The translations under genes were made by a program, and so were the position numbers. A DNA stretch of 44,925 bases, from contig CANNEP010000017.1 of NCBI GenBank assembly GCA_947503655.1, forward strand, positions 1 to 44,925, given 5' to 3'. Source of the stretch: an uncultured Microbacterium sp. (GTDB lineage: Bacteria; Actinomycetota; Actinomycetes; Actinomycetales; Microbacteriaceae). Below the pieces are notes generated by a model. That model searched no databases. It saw nothing but the letters and a program-made list of their open reading frames with translations, and had not been told where the DNA came from. Below are positions 18,385-25,399 of the stretch, one piece after another. Position 1 is the first letter of the stretch, and each line of letters begins with the position of its first letter.

Positions 18385-18559
18385 CGTGCAGGTGTCTCAC
18401 CCTTGCTCCGGTGATGAGATACCCGCACGGAAAAACGTGGCAACGAGCTCGCCTTGCTCCGGTTGCAGCTCAGCGCCACGGGAAACGATTCGCGTCGGTG
18501 GGTCGCCTTGCTCCGGTTAGGCCCACCGGCGCGAATATCTTGTTCTACGTCTGTTTTTT
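18385..18559 (+). ncRNA. Array of three tandem hairpins with an identical CCTTGCTCCGGT loop
   Basis: Starting 6 bases after the pck stop, three long hairpins follow one another. Hairpin 1 (18385-18429) pairs CGTGC + GGTGTCTCA with TGAGATACC + GCACG. Hairpin 2 (18436-18480) pairs CGTGGC and GAGCT with AGCTC and GCCACG. Hairpin 3 (18488-18536) pairs a 15-base arm, ATTCGCGTCGGTGGG, with its complement through one G-U. The stems differ completely in sequence, but each loop holds the same 12 bases, CCTTGCTCCGGT, at 18401, 18452 and 18506 (51 and 54 bases apart). A T6 tract at 18554-18559 may end the transcript. Conserved loops on unrelated stems indicate an RNA whose loops are the functional part, either a pck 3' UTR element or a small RNA cut from it. 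I recognise no named family. Confidence 0.7.
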
Positions 18560-18584
18560 CACGGAGTCGGCTAAGCTGTTGTCG

Positions 18585-19364
18585 GTGGGCGTAGACGGCA
18601 ATCATCGGGCAGAACAGCGGCGCGAGCTGGCTGACAAGATTCGCAGTGACCACCAGCGCAGCACGCGGAAACTACAGATCCTGACGACCAGCATCGTGAT
18701 CCTCGGCATGGTCGCGGCGGCGGGGTCCGTCTTGTGGCTCCGTGCTACCACCGCGAGCGATGAAGCCGAGGTGACCGCACCACAACATGCAACTGATGAC
18801 TACGGGTTCATGTTCACGCTGGACGGCGAGGGTGAGGCTCCGACTGAGGCCACCCGCGTTGACGTCTACGAAGATTTCCTCTGTAGCACCTGCAAAGTGT
18901 TCCAGGATCGCACTGGTGCCTTTCTTACGGATCAAGCGCAGAGCGGAACCATTGCCCTGGTTTACCACCCCCTGGCATTTTTGAAGAATGAAGCGGGGGA
19001 TGACTATTCCCTCCGTGCTGCCAATGCGGCAGCGTGCGTCGCCGATGTCGCCGGACCGAGTGCGTACGCCGCGATGCATGGTCTACTGCTGGTAAACCAG
19101 CCGGCCTATGACCAACCCGGACTGACCGACGAACAGCTTGCATCGTTTGCCACGGAGGTGGGCGCTACGGACGTGGCGGACTGTATCGCGGAACGAACGT
19201 TTGGGCCGTGGGTTGAGGCGGCTACGCAAGCAGCCCTTCGCGCTGACGTACACGAAACCCCGACCGTGCGGGTTGACGGAATGGGTGTTGTGAAGTCTGA
19301 CGACGGTGTTGTGACGATTCCCGGCGAAGCGGAGATTCGTTTCGCGATCGAGGCACTGCGATGA
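18585..19364 (+). CDS. Membrane-anchored DsbA-like thioredoxin-fold protein
   Basis: About 259 residues. A short Arg/Lys-rich N-terminus precedes one membrane helix (about 31-50), so the catalytic domain faces outward. The redox site is Cys-Ser-Thr-Cys in YEDFLCSTCKVF, and the cis-proline loop is ETPTVRVDG near the C-terminus. This is the Thioredoxin_4/DsbA-like class common in actinobacteria, which oxidises or isomerises disulfides in exported proteins. The start is uncertain: GTG 18585 or TTG 18579 fit the domain; GGAG at 18563-18566 is the nearest SD but is somewhat far. A longer open frame reaching back to 18306 overlaps pck and the hairpin array and is unlikely to be translated. It is coupled by ATGA to the next gene. 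Confidence 0.78.
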   Translation: MGVDGNHRAEQRRELADKIRSDHQRSTRKLQILTTSIVILGMVAAAGSVLWLRATTASDEAEVTAPQHATDDYGFMFTLDGEGEAPTEATRVDVYEDFLCSTCKVFQDRTGAFLTDQAQSGTIALVYHPLAFLKNEAGDDYSLRAANAAACVADVAGPSAYAAMHGLLLVNQPAYDQPGLTDEQLASFATEVGATDVADCIAERTFGPWVEAATQAALRADVHETPTVRVDGMGVVKSDDGVVTIPGEAEIRFAIEALR

Positions 19365-19978
19365 CGAACTCGAACGGCGATATTCCTCGGGTGTCGTGGG
19401 ACGGCGGGCGATCATCTGCACCTCCGCGCCCCACTGTCGACGCTGGCACAGTGAGGCCCATGACGCTCGTCGGTCGGCCCCAGCGTCTCCTAGCTGCGAT
19501 CGCGTTGGTGATTGTTGCCGTCGGGGTGCTCTTGTATGCCGCGATCACGACAGCCGCAAACTTTAGCGATGTGCACGAATCGCTCGTGACGATCATCGAG
19601 ACCGAGCTCGACGAAGAATACTCCGCGGACGACATGGCGTTCGCCGCAAACCTGTTGCTCAGGGTTACCTGGTGTGGCGCGGTGCTTCTAGCCGGCATCG
19701 CCGTGCTTAGCGTATGTCTGTTGTTCGCAAAGCGCAGTCGGAGTGCACGAAACTGGTTTGTTACGACGACGATGATCTTGGTGCCAGCCACGGCTCTGAC
19801 CGTCCTGTTACGTGACGCCGAGGGGCTTGACCTCCTCGCCAGCGCCGGCGGCATCCTGCTGCTGTTCGTTGCGATCGTCATCGTTCTGACGCCACGCGTC
19901 GGGGTGTGGCTACGCCAGGCCGACCACCACGAGCGCAAACCGCTCGTCAGCGCGACGACGGGTGAGTCCGCGGCCTGA
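19361..19978 (+). CDS. Hypothetical four-helix membrane protein
   Basis: 205 residues with a Pro-rich cytoplasmic N-terminus (about 1-40) and four predicted membrane helices (about 43-65, 98-122, 131-148 and 152-175). A soluble loop of about 30 residues, rich in Asp/Glu, lies between helices 1 and 2. I recognise no family. The ATG overlaps the stop of the DsbA-like gene (ATGA), so the two are translationally coupled. It converges on the iniC-like gene with a 19-base gap and no visible terminator. Confidence 0.72.
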   Translation: MTNSNGDIPRVSWDGGRSSAPPRPTVDAGTVRPMTLVGRPQRLLAAIALVIVAVGVLLYAAITTAANFSDVHESLVTIIETELDEEYSADDMAFAANLLLRVTWCGAVLLAGIAVLSVCLLFAKRSRSARNWFVTTTMILVPATALTVLLRDAEGLDLLASAGGILLLFVAIVIVLTPRVGVWLRQADHHERKPLVSATTGESAA

Positions 19979-19997
19979 TTCGCAGTGCCAGCGGGCG

Positions 19998-21497
19998 CTA
20001 TGAAGCGTTGGACGGAAGAGCCGTACGCAGAATCCAGCGTTCGATGATCTCTTCGCAGCTTCTTTCGGCGGCTTTGCACGCCCGATGGGTCGTTCGATCG
20101 AGAAGTGGATCAGCAGCGAACGCGCGCCAGCGCCGCAAGTGTGCAATTGCGACATCGCGCATCTGATGTGAAGCGTGGTCGTCTGCCGCGAGGCCGAGGC
20201 GCACATGGTCGGCTGTCCCTTGGCCGCCGAGTAGGCGTTCCAACTCCGTGAGTGCCTCCAGCGGGAGGGCATAACCGCGAGCCGCGATCCGACCGACTAC
20301 CTGCATTTCCGTAAACGCTTGTGCGTTCGTGAGATGCTCATCCGTTCTGGCCAACAGTTCCGCCGAACCTGGCTTCGGGGTACGGCGAAGGAGCTCATTG
20401 ACGGCAAGAACAACGGCGTGCGCCTTGAGCTCCGACTGGCGCTGTGAAAAGTTGACGTCAATAAGCCGGCGCAACTCCTCGAGACCGCTACGGCGGGTCA
20501 GTTCCGTCGCAAGCGACTCAGCGTCAGCGGTTCCGCCACGAATTGCGGCGAAAGCGATGCGGATGCCATACATGCCGAAGCGATCCACCAAGTCGATACG
20601 CGTCTGTTCGTTCGGTAACCATGACTCTTTTGACGCGATGAAGTGCTCGGCGCTGAGGAGGAGATGTTCGGTGGTCTTAGGGTCGCGGTCAGCGAGATCG
20701 CGAAAGACAACGAAATCGGCCTGTCGGAGCGATGCTGCACCCATCCCCATGAGACCCGATACCGGCACGATTGCGTCACACATCGAAGCAAGATCAGGGT
20801 GTTTGCGAAGTCGATCCACAACATCGTTGATCGAGATCATGGCCGTCAGACGGCTGGATCCGACTTCGTCGGCGCGTGACAGGACAGCGATGGTTCCCAT
20901 GCGCGCGGTGCCGTATCGGGTGCGCGCATTGATTTCCTGGAGATAACGCACGTCGGATTCGTGCAGCGATCGCAGGAGGTAGATGACGGCATCAGCGCCG
21001 GCGACACCATCTTCGTGAGCAAGGAACTCAGCGGTCTGGTTCGCGACGTCATGTGAGAGCGACTCGGTGCCGGGGGTGTCGATGAGAGTAATGTCACGAA
21101 CTCCTGGGGCGGGCCACGTGACATCGATTCGCTCAAAGTCCTCCGCGGTGAGCCCGCCGAGGTCGAGCTCGAGGCGGCTTGATTGTCGTCGTGCGGGAAC
21201 CGTCTGAACCGTGCCAGTCGTCAGCGTTCCCCGCACCGAGGGAGCGTTGCCGTAGTGATACCACGTGACGATTCGCGTGCACTCGCGTGCATCCGTCGGT
21301 GCGATGCGTTCGCCCAGCAGCCCGTTGAGAAGCGTGGATTTACCCGCCTTCACCGAGCCAACGATGGCAACCCGAAGGGGCTCATCGATTCTCGTCGCTA
21401 GACGAGTGAGCGTGCGCAGAGCCGCATGGTCGTCGGCATACAACGCCTGAGCGGAGTCGACAATCGCGCGGGCTGAGGTGAGTCGACTATGCGGCAT
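19998..21497 (-). CDS. IniC-like dynamin-family GTPase
   Basis: 499 residues. GTPase motifs: P-loop GSVKAGKST at 47-55, a candidate switch-I Thr at about 74, and DTPG at 140-143. The G4 position, normally N/T-K-x-D, reads SRAD (207-210), a departure that may alter nucleotide specificity. The rest is helical, as in bacterial dynamin-like proteins, with no clear membrane segment. It is the last gene of an iniB-iniA-iniC-like operon and overlaps the preceding GTPase gene by 11 bases, which suggests the two work as a pair. Mycobacterial IniA is a dynamin-like membrane-fission protein; a similar envelope role here is inference. Confidence 0.82.
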   Translation of the reverse strand: MPHSRLTSARAIVDSAQALYADDHAALRTLTRLATRIDEPLRVAIVGSVKAGKSTLLNGLLGERIAPTDARECTRIVTWYHYGNAPSVRGTLTTGTVQTVPARRQSSRLELDLGGLTAEDFERIDVTWPAPGVRDITLIDTPGTESLSHDVANQTAEFLAHEDGVAGADAVIYLLRSLHESDVRYLQEINARTRYGTARMGTIAVLSRADEVGSSRLTAMISINDVVDRLRKHPDLASMCDAIVPVSGLMGMGAASLRQADFVVFRDLADRDPKTTEHLLLSAEHFIASKESWLPNEQTRIDLVDRFGMYGIRIAFAAIRGGTADAESLATELTRRSGLEELRRLIDVNFSQRQSELKAHAVVLAVNELLRRTPKPGSAELLARTDEHLTNAQAFTEMQVVGRIAARGYALPLEALTELERLLGGQGTADHVRLGLAADDHASHQMRDVAIAHLRRWRAFAADPLLDRTTHRACKAAERSCEEIIERWILRTALPSNAS

Positions 21498-23343
21498 GGC
21501 GCACTCCGATCAGGTCATCGTCTGGGGTTTCGTCGGCAATAGTCGCTACCGTCGCACGGAGTGCAGTGAGGTTTCGAATCTCTCGAGTCAGATTCTCAAC
21601 GAGCTTTTCGCGTTCGGTTTGGGGGAGCTGGACAACGTTTTTTGCCTTTGCCGCAGCCGCATTGAGCGACTTCTTGAGATCGTCGGCGACATCGATGAAG
21701 TGGTCGCGGAGCTGACGCTTAACAAAACTCATCTGATCGCGAGCATCCTTACTGACCTGGAAAATCGTCTCATCGATGAGCTTGCGGACCGCATTTCGTG
21801 CTTCGGCGCGACGCTGCTCGAGCCGTTGACGCGAGTCGTTTCGGTAGGCGAAGCCGCCCATAACGACGCCGGCTGCCAGCGAAATAGGGTTGACCAGCGC
21901 CATGCCAGCGACCGTGGTCATCAATCCAAACATGAGCACGCCGCCGTATGACCCCTTCAGCCCGATCATGAACTTTTGGCCGAGAGAGAGCGAACCTGGG
22001 TTCACCGGGTCAAGCCCATCGAGACTGCCGACAACGCCGTCAATATCGCCGAGCGCCAGGTCTGGCACCGCAGCACGACCTTCGAGCGCGAAGTGCTGCG
22101 CGACCAGGTCGGCGAGGTGTTTACTGCGCTGATGCGTCCACACAAAGTTGTCGGAAACAGCTTGCGTGACGGAATCAGCGAGCCAATCGCCCATGGCATC
22201 CCATGATTTGCCGGGATCACTCGCCTGGATGAGCTCCTCGGCATCACGACCCACCGTGCGCAACCGGTCACGAAGGTCAAATTCCGTATCGGTGACCAGG
22301 TCACCAGCCCCGTCGGACAGCGTCTGCTGCCAGCGTGCTGACTTCTCCATGAGTTGGCGTGCCTGCGCTTCTGAGCTTTGTAGCTCGCGGATCACCGCCT
22401 GACCTTGATTGGCGCTCGTAAGCGCGTGAAGTTGGCTCTGCAGGTCGATTTCGATGAGCTGGATCGCCGAGAGTAACTCGCGGGCGGCGATTCGTTGGCG
22501 CGATGCGCGTACTTCGGCTTTGACGTTGTTCTGCAAGTATGCGCTGACTTCGTCGATGCGTGATTCTGCTCGCCACGCGGGCTCAGAATGATGATTAGCG
22601 AGCGTACGCAGGAGCGCAGAGGTTGCGAAGAGCGGAACCTCAAGTTTTGCGTTGCGGAGGTGGCTGGCATTGACCGCAACGATGTCGCGCCATTGCTGTT
22701 GCATGTCGGTTTTGGTGATCACGCAGATCATCCGATCGCACAGTGCTGTTGCCTGCTTCACAAACGTGATTTCTGGTTCCGTCAGCTCCTGGGTCGCATC
22801 TGTAACCATGATGGCGACGTCGGCCTGAGGCAGGAGAGTGAGGTTGGTCGACGTGCGCGCCTGGGCGCGGCCAGCACCCGGAGTGTCGACAAAGGTGAAA
22901 CCGGCGGCGAGGATGGGGCGCGGGAGTGTAACTTCGGCGCGGACGCTACCGATGAGACCGATTTCACCAGCGAGGTCTGTGACGTGCTGGCGGAGCAGCG
23001 CCGGATCGATGTCGGTGCGGAGGGCGTCGTGTTCTCGGCTGATTTCGGTCACGACTGTCGCCGTGGTTCTTTCGCCCCAGCTGACGACGGTGGGTACAGA
23101 TGTGGCGATGACATCATCGACCGGGCACACGGGGGCATCGACGATCGCGTTGACGAGTGCGCTCTTTCCCTGTTTGAACTGGCCAACCACGACCACGCGC
23201 ACCGCGTCATTGGAGAGGATTTCGAGGGCAGAATCAATTGTCGGATGCACGTCGCGGCGGCCGTGCTGTGTGGCGAGTGCGCGGAGTCGTGACGCGACCG
23301 ATTCCAGGACTTCCCGGGATGGTGGTGGGGTTGGGTGTGTCAT
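21487..23343 (-). CDS. IniA-like dynamin-family GTPase
   Basis: 618 residues. P-loop GQFKQGKSA at 54-62, DTPG at 153-156 and a canonical TKTD at 210-213 define an active GTPase. A long helical stalk follows. A hydrophobic, Gly-rich segment at about 467-500 (GGVLMFGLMTTVAG, then NPISLAAGVVMGG) looks like the membrane-inserting tip of bacterial dynamin-like proteins. I chose ATG 23343 because GAGGAGTTTG precedes it; a longer frame to 23388 has no SD. It lies between the iniB-like and iniC-like genes. By analogy with M. tuberculosis iniBAC it probably remodels or protects the membrane under cell-wall stress. Confidence 0.85.
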   Translation of the reverse strand: MTHPTPPPSREVLESVASRLRALATQHGRRDVHPTIDSALEILSNDAVRVVVVGQFKQGKSALVNAIVDAPVCPVDDVIATSVPTVVSWGERTTATVVTEISREHDALRTDIDPALLRQHVTDLAGEIGLIGSVRAEVTLPRPILAAGFTFVDTPGAGRAQARTSTNLTLLPQADVAIMVTDATQELTEPEITFVKQATALCDRMICVITKTDMQQQWRDIVAVNASHLRNAKLEVPLFATSALLRTLANHHSEPAWRAESRIDEVSAYLQNNVKAEVRASRQRIAARELLSAIQLIEIDLQSQLHALTSANQGQAVIRELQSSEAQARQLMEKSARWQQTLSDGAGDLVTDTEFDLRDRLRTVGRDAEELIQASDPGKSWDAMGDWLADSVTQAVSDNFVWTHQRSKHLADLVAQHFALEGRAAVPDLALGDIDGVVGSLDGLDPVNPGSLSLGQKFMIGLKGSYGGVLMFGLMTTVAGMALVNPISLAAGVVMGGFAYRNDSRQRLEQRRAEARNAVRKLIDETIFQVSKDARDQMSFVKRQLRDHFIDVADDLKKSLNAAAAKAKNVVQLPQTEREKLVENLTREIRNLTALRATVATIADETPDDDLIGVRHAA

Positions 23344-23387
23344 CAAACTCCTCGATGAAGTACAAATCGCGCGCGGCGAGTTACACA

Positions 23388-23467
23388 CGAGTGCGGTACC
23401 GGCAAACGGGGGGAAGGCTGGTACCGCACTCGCGCAGGGGCCAGCGGACGTTGTGCGAGTCCGCTGG
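23388..23467 (-). promoter_or_regulatory. Two perfect hairpins between iniB-like and iniA-like genes
   Basis: In the 134-base gap between the iniB stop and the iniA start, CCAGCGGAC (23441-23449) pairs perfectly with GTCCGCTGG (23459-23467). CGAGTGCGGTACC (23388-23400) pairs perfectly over 13 bases with GGTACCGCACTCG (23420-23432). Neither is followed by a T run in the direction of transcription, so they look more like attenuating, processing or stabilising structures than terminators. They could make the iniB-like message more abundant than the GTPase messages. Confidence 0.6.
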
Positions 23468-23477
23468 AGCTCGGTGG

Positions 23478-25100
23478 TTATCCGCCGTACGTGTAGTCGT
23501 AGTCGTTTACCACGGTGTTCGTGTCGCTGCTGCTGTCGACAACCGAGTTTCCGGATCCTGATTCGTTGTAGTCACCGTAGGAGCTTCCGCCGCCCTGCTC
23601 GTAGAAGTCGCCTCCGACAGAGTTGTCTTCGTACGTGTAGGTGTAGTCGGTCGTGTCGCCACCCGTGTAGGAGTTGTCGTCGACCGTGGTGGTGTCACCG
23701 CCCGTGTACGAGTGGTCGTCGGTGATGGTGGTATCGCCGCCGGTGTAGGAGTTGTCATCCGTGATGGTGGTATCGCCGCCGGTGTAGGAGTTGTCATCCG
23801 TGATGGTGGTGTCGCCGACGGTGGATGAGTGGTCGTCGGTGATGGTGGTGTCGCCGACGGTGGATGAGTGGTCGTCGGTGATGGTGGTGTCGCCGACGGT
23901 GGATGAGTGGTCATCCGTGATCGTGGTGTCGCCGACGGTCGAGGAATTGTCCTGCGACAGGTCCACGGCGATGTTGCCCACAGTGATGGACTCATCGTTG
24001 TTCTCGGTGATGACGACAGTGTTGCCGGAGTCCGCCGTGTTGTTCGAGTTGCGGTTATCGGTGTTGCCGATGCCGCCGACGTTGGAACCGTTCTCCCAGT
24101 AGTCGCCGCCGACATAGTCGTTCTGAGACGAATCGACATCGCCGACCGTGCTGGAGTTGTCGGAGTTGTCCGAGTTGTCGACCGTGACATCGCCAACATT
24201 GATGGATTCATCAACGATCGCGGCGTTGCCAGTGTTTTCAGCGTTGTTCTGGTTGCCGCCAACGGTGGTGGAGCTGTCCTGCGAGAGGTCGATGTCACCT
24301 ACGGTCGTGGTGTTGCCGGTGTTTTCGGCTGCGTTGTTGTTGCCGCCGATCGAGGTGGAGTTGTCTTGCGACAGGTCGACATCGCCGATCGTGGTCGACT
24401 CATCGTGCACCGTCGAATTGCCGGTGTTCTCGGCCGCGTTGTTGTTGCCGCCGATCGAAACCGAGTTGTCGTTGCCGGTGTTCTCAGCGTTGTTCTGGTT
24501 GCCGCCGACCGAGACGGAGTTGTCATTCCCGGTGTTCTCAGCCTCGTTGTTGTTGCCGCCGACCTTATCGCCTGCTGACAGATTGTCGCCACCAGCGATG
24601 ACGCCGTTGTCTTGCGCAATGCTCTGGTCGCCGCCAAGGGCAAGGTTGCCGTCGCCCTGGTTCTGAATAATGTCGCGGCCGGCGGCGTGCGCGTCGTCTG
24701 CCGCAATGGTGTTGCCATCACCGAGCACGAGCGGGTCATCGGTGTGGAGATCGCCGCCGATGGCCAAGCCGCCGTCGCTGGCAAACGCCTGGCGGACGTC
24801 GCCTGTCGTCCAGATGTTCTGCACGACGCCGCTGTTGTCGTAGTTGCTGACGGCGATGTTCTTAACGATGTGCTGAATCATTTCCGCGGGTGCGGCCGAT
24901 CCGCTGTAGCTGATTGCAACGGCGCCAGGTGCCGAGTTCGCGATGAGCGGGGTGATGGCGTCAACATCCGCGCATGACACGTTTGAGAGGCCGGCGGCCG
25001 CCATGGCACCCGTCGGATCTTGGGAGAATGCTTCGGCCTGCGCTGGGTTTCCCAGCAGGCTCAGGATGAAGCGCAACAATTCGGCTGATGTAACAGACAC
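23478..25100 (-). CDS. IniB-like protein with acidic Asn/Asp/Gly/Thr repeat tail
   Basis: 540 residues. Residues about 1-60 match the IniB N-terminal domain (LLRFILSLLGNPAQAEAFSQDPTGAMAAAGL). From about residue 120 the protein is low-complexity and almost free of Lys and Arg, hence very acidic. Two repeat types follow. The first has GGNNNAAENTGN-like units preceded by DNSVS or DLSQD blocks; the second is seven copies of a 13-residue unit of the form DDHSSTVGDTTIT. No signal peptide or membrane segment is visible. The start is GTG 25100 with AAGGAAG upstream. It is the first gene of the operon with the two dynamin-like GTPases. The regular period suggests a beta-solenoid or a disordered acidic scaffold; neither can be proved from sequence. 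Confidence 0.85.
   Translation of the reverse strand: MSVTSAELLRFILSLLGNPAQAEAFSQDPTGAMAAAGLSNVSCADVDAITPLIANSAPGAVAISYSGSAAPAEMIQHIVKNIAVSNYDNSGVVQNIWTTGDVRQAFASDGGLAIGGDLHTDDPLVLGDGNTIAADDAHAAGRDIIQNQGDGNLALGGDQSIAQDNGVIAGGDNLSAGDKVGGNNNEAENTGNDNSVSVGGNQNNAENTGNDNSVSIGGNNNAAENTGNSTVHDESTTIGDVDLSQDNSTSIGGNNNAAENTGNTTTVGDIDLSQDSSTTVGGNQNNAENTGNAAIVDESINVGDVTVDNSDNSDNSSTVGDVDSSQNDYVGGDYWENGSNVGGIGNTDNRNSNNTADSGNTVVITENNDESITVGNIAVDLSQDNSSTVGDTTITDDHSSTVGDTTITDDHSSTVGDTTITDDHSSTVGDTTITDDNSYTGGDTTITDDNSYTGGDTTITDDHSYTGGDTTTVDDNSYTGGDTTDYTYTYEDNSVGGDFYEQGGGSSYGDYNESGSGNSVVDSSSDTNTVVNDYDYTYGG
23665..23937. repeat. Seven tandem 39-bp repeats inside the iniB-like gene
   Basis: Seven in-frame units of exactly 39 bases start at 23665, 23704, 23743, 23782, 23821, 23860 and 23899. 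The units at 23821 and 23860 are identical, and neighbours differ by a few bases. They encode the 13-residue repeats at the C-terminal side. Such arrays change copy number easily, so length variation between strains is expected. Confidence 0.9.
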
Positions 25101-25151
25101 GGTGCTTCCTTACGTTGTTGTTCCAGCTCACGTCGCTGGAAATCTCTACAA

Positions 25152-25212
25152 CCATAGGAATTGGATTGAGTCCATAGGAAGGGGGGAGTTCCCCCTTCTT
25201 CCGCCCCTATGG
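25152..25212 (-). promoter_or_regulatory. Repeated TTCCTATGG motifs and hairpin upstream of the iniB-like gene
   Basis: On the minus strand TTCCTATGG occurs twice (25152-25160 and 25172-25180), exactly 20 bases apart, 52 and 72 bases before the iniB start. An inverted copy of the core, CCTATGG on the plus strand, lies at 25206-25212. Between them GAAGGGGG/CCCCCTTC (25178-25198) forms an 8-base hairpin. Two direct sites two helical turns apart upstream of a promoter are typical of an activator such as the LuxR/MalT-like proteins encoded nearby. Confidence 0.55.
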
Positions 25213-25243
25213 TTCCGTCGGGGAATGCCGACTCGATCGAGGA

Positions 25244-25267
25244 GGATTAGGGGATGGATTAGGGGAT
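25244..25267 (+). repeat. Perfect 12-bp tandem repeat GGATTAGGGGAT x2
   Basis: GGATTAGGGGAT is repeated head to tail in the gap between the divergent iniB-like and Hsp70-like genes. It lies 133 bases before the Hsp70-like start. It may bind a regulator of the plus-strand operon. A related GGGGATTT occurs on the minus strand upstream of the large LuxR gene (31391-31400 complement), which is weak support. Elsewhere in 25101-25399 I saw only a TTCCGCG direct repeat near 25300-25316. Confidence 0.5.
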
Positions 25268-25399
25268 TTCAAGCATCGCGTCAGGCATTCCTGCTGAATA
25301 TTCCGCGTCTTTCCGCGATACTCTGCTGATTGGGGACACTGGTGCTCATCGCGGTGTGCATCAGCCGTCAAGGTCCAGAACGAATACGGGGAAGAACTC

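Noticed and set aside
18306..18584. N-terminal extension of the DsbA-like protein
   Set aside because: The frame is open back to 18306 but overlaps the end of pck and the hairpin array, has no SD at that start, and encodes no signal or domain.
23388..23432. Rho-independent terminator after iniB
   Set aside because: The 13-base stem is perfect, but no T run follows in either direction and the downstream gene clearly belongs to the same operon.
22838..23725. Long open frames opposite the iniA/iniB-like genes and many others opposite GC-rich genes
   Set aside because: They mirror the codon structure of the real genes, have biased Arg/Ser/Ala composition, no SD and no family resemblance.
23640..24560. 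CRISPR-like or satellite array
   Set aside because: The regular repeats are in frame within a long coding region and lack spacer-like unique segments; they encode peptide repeats.
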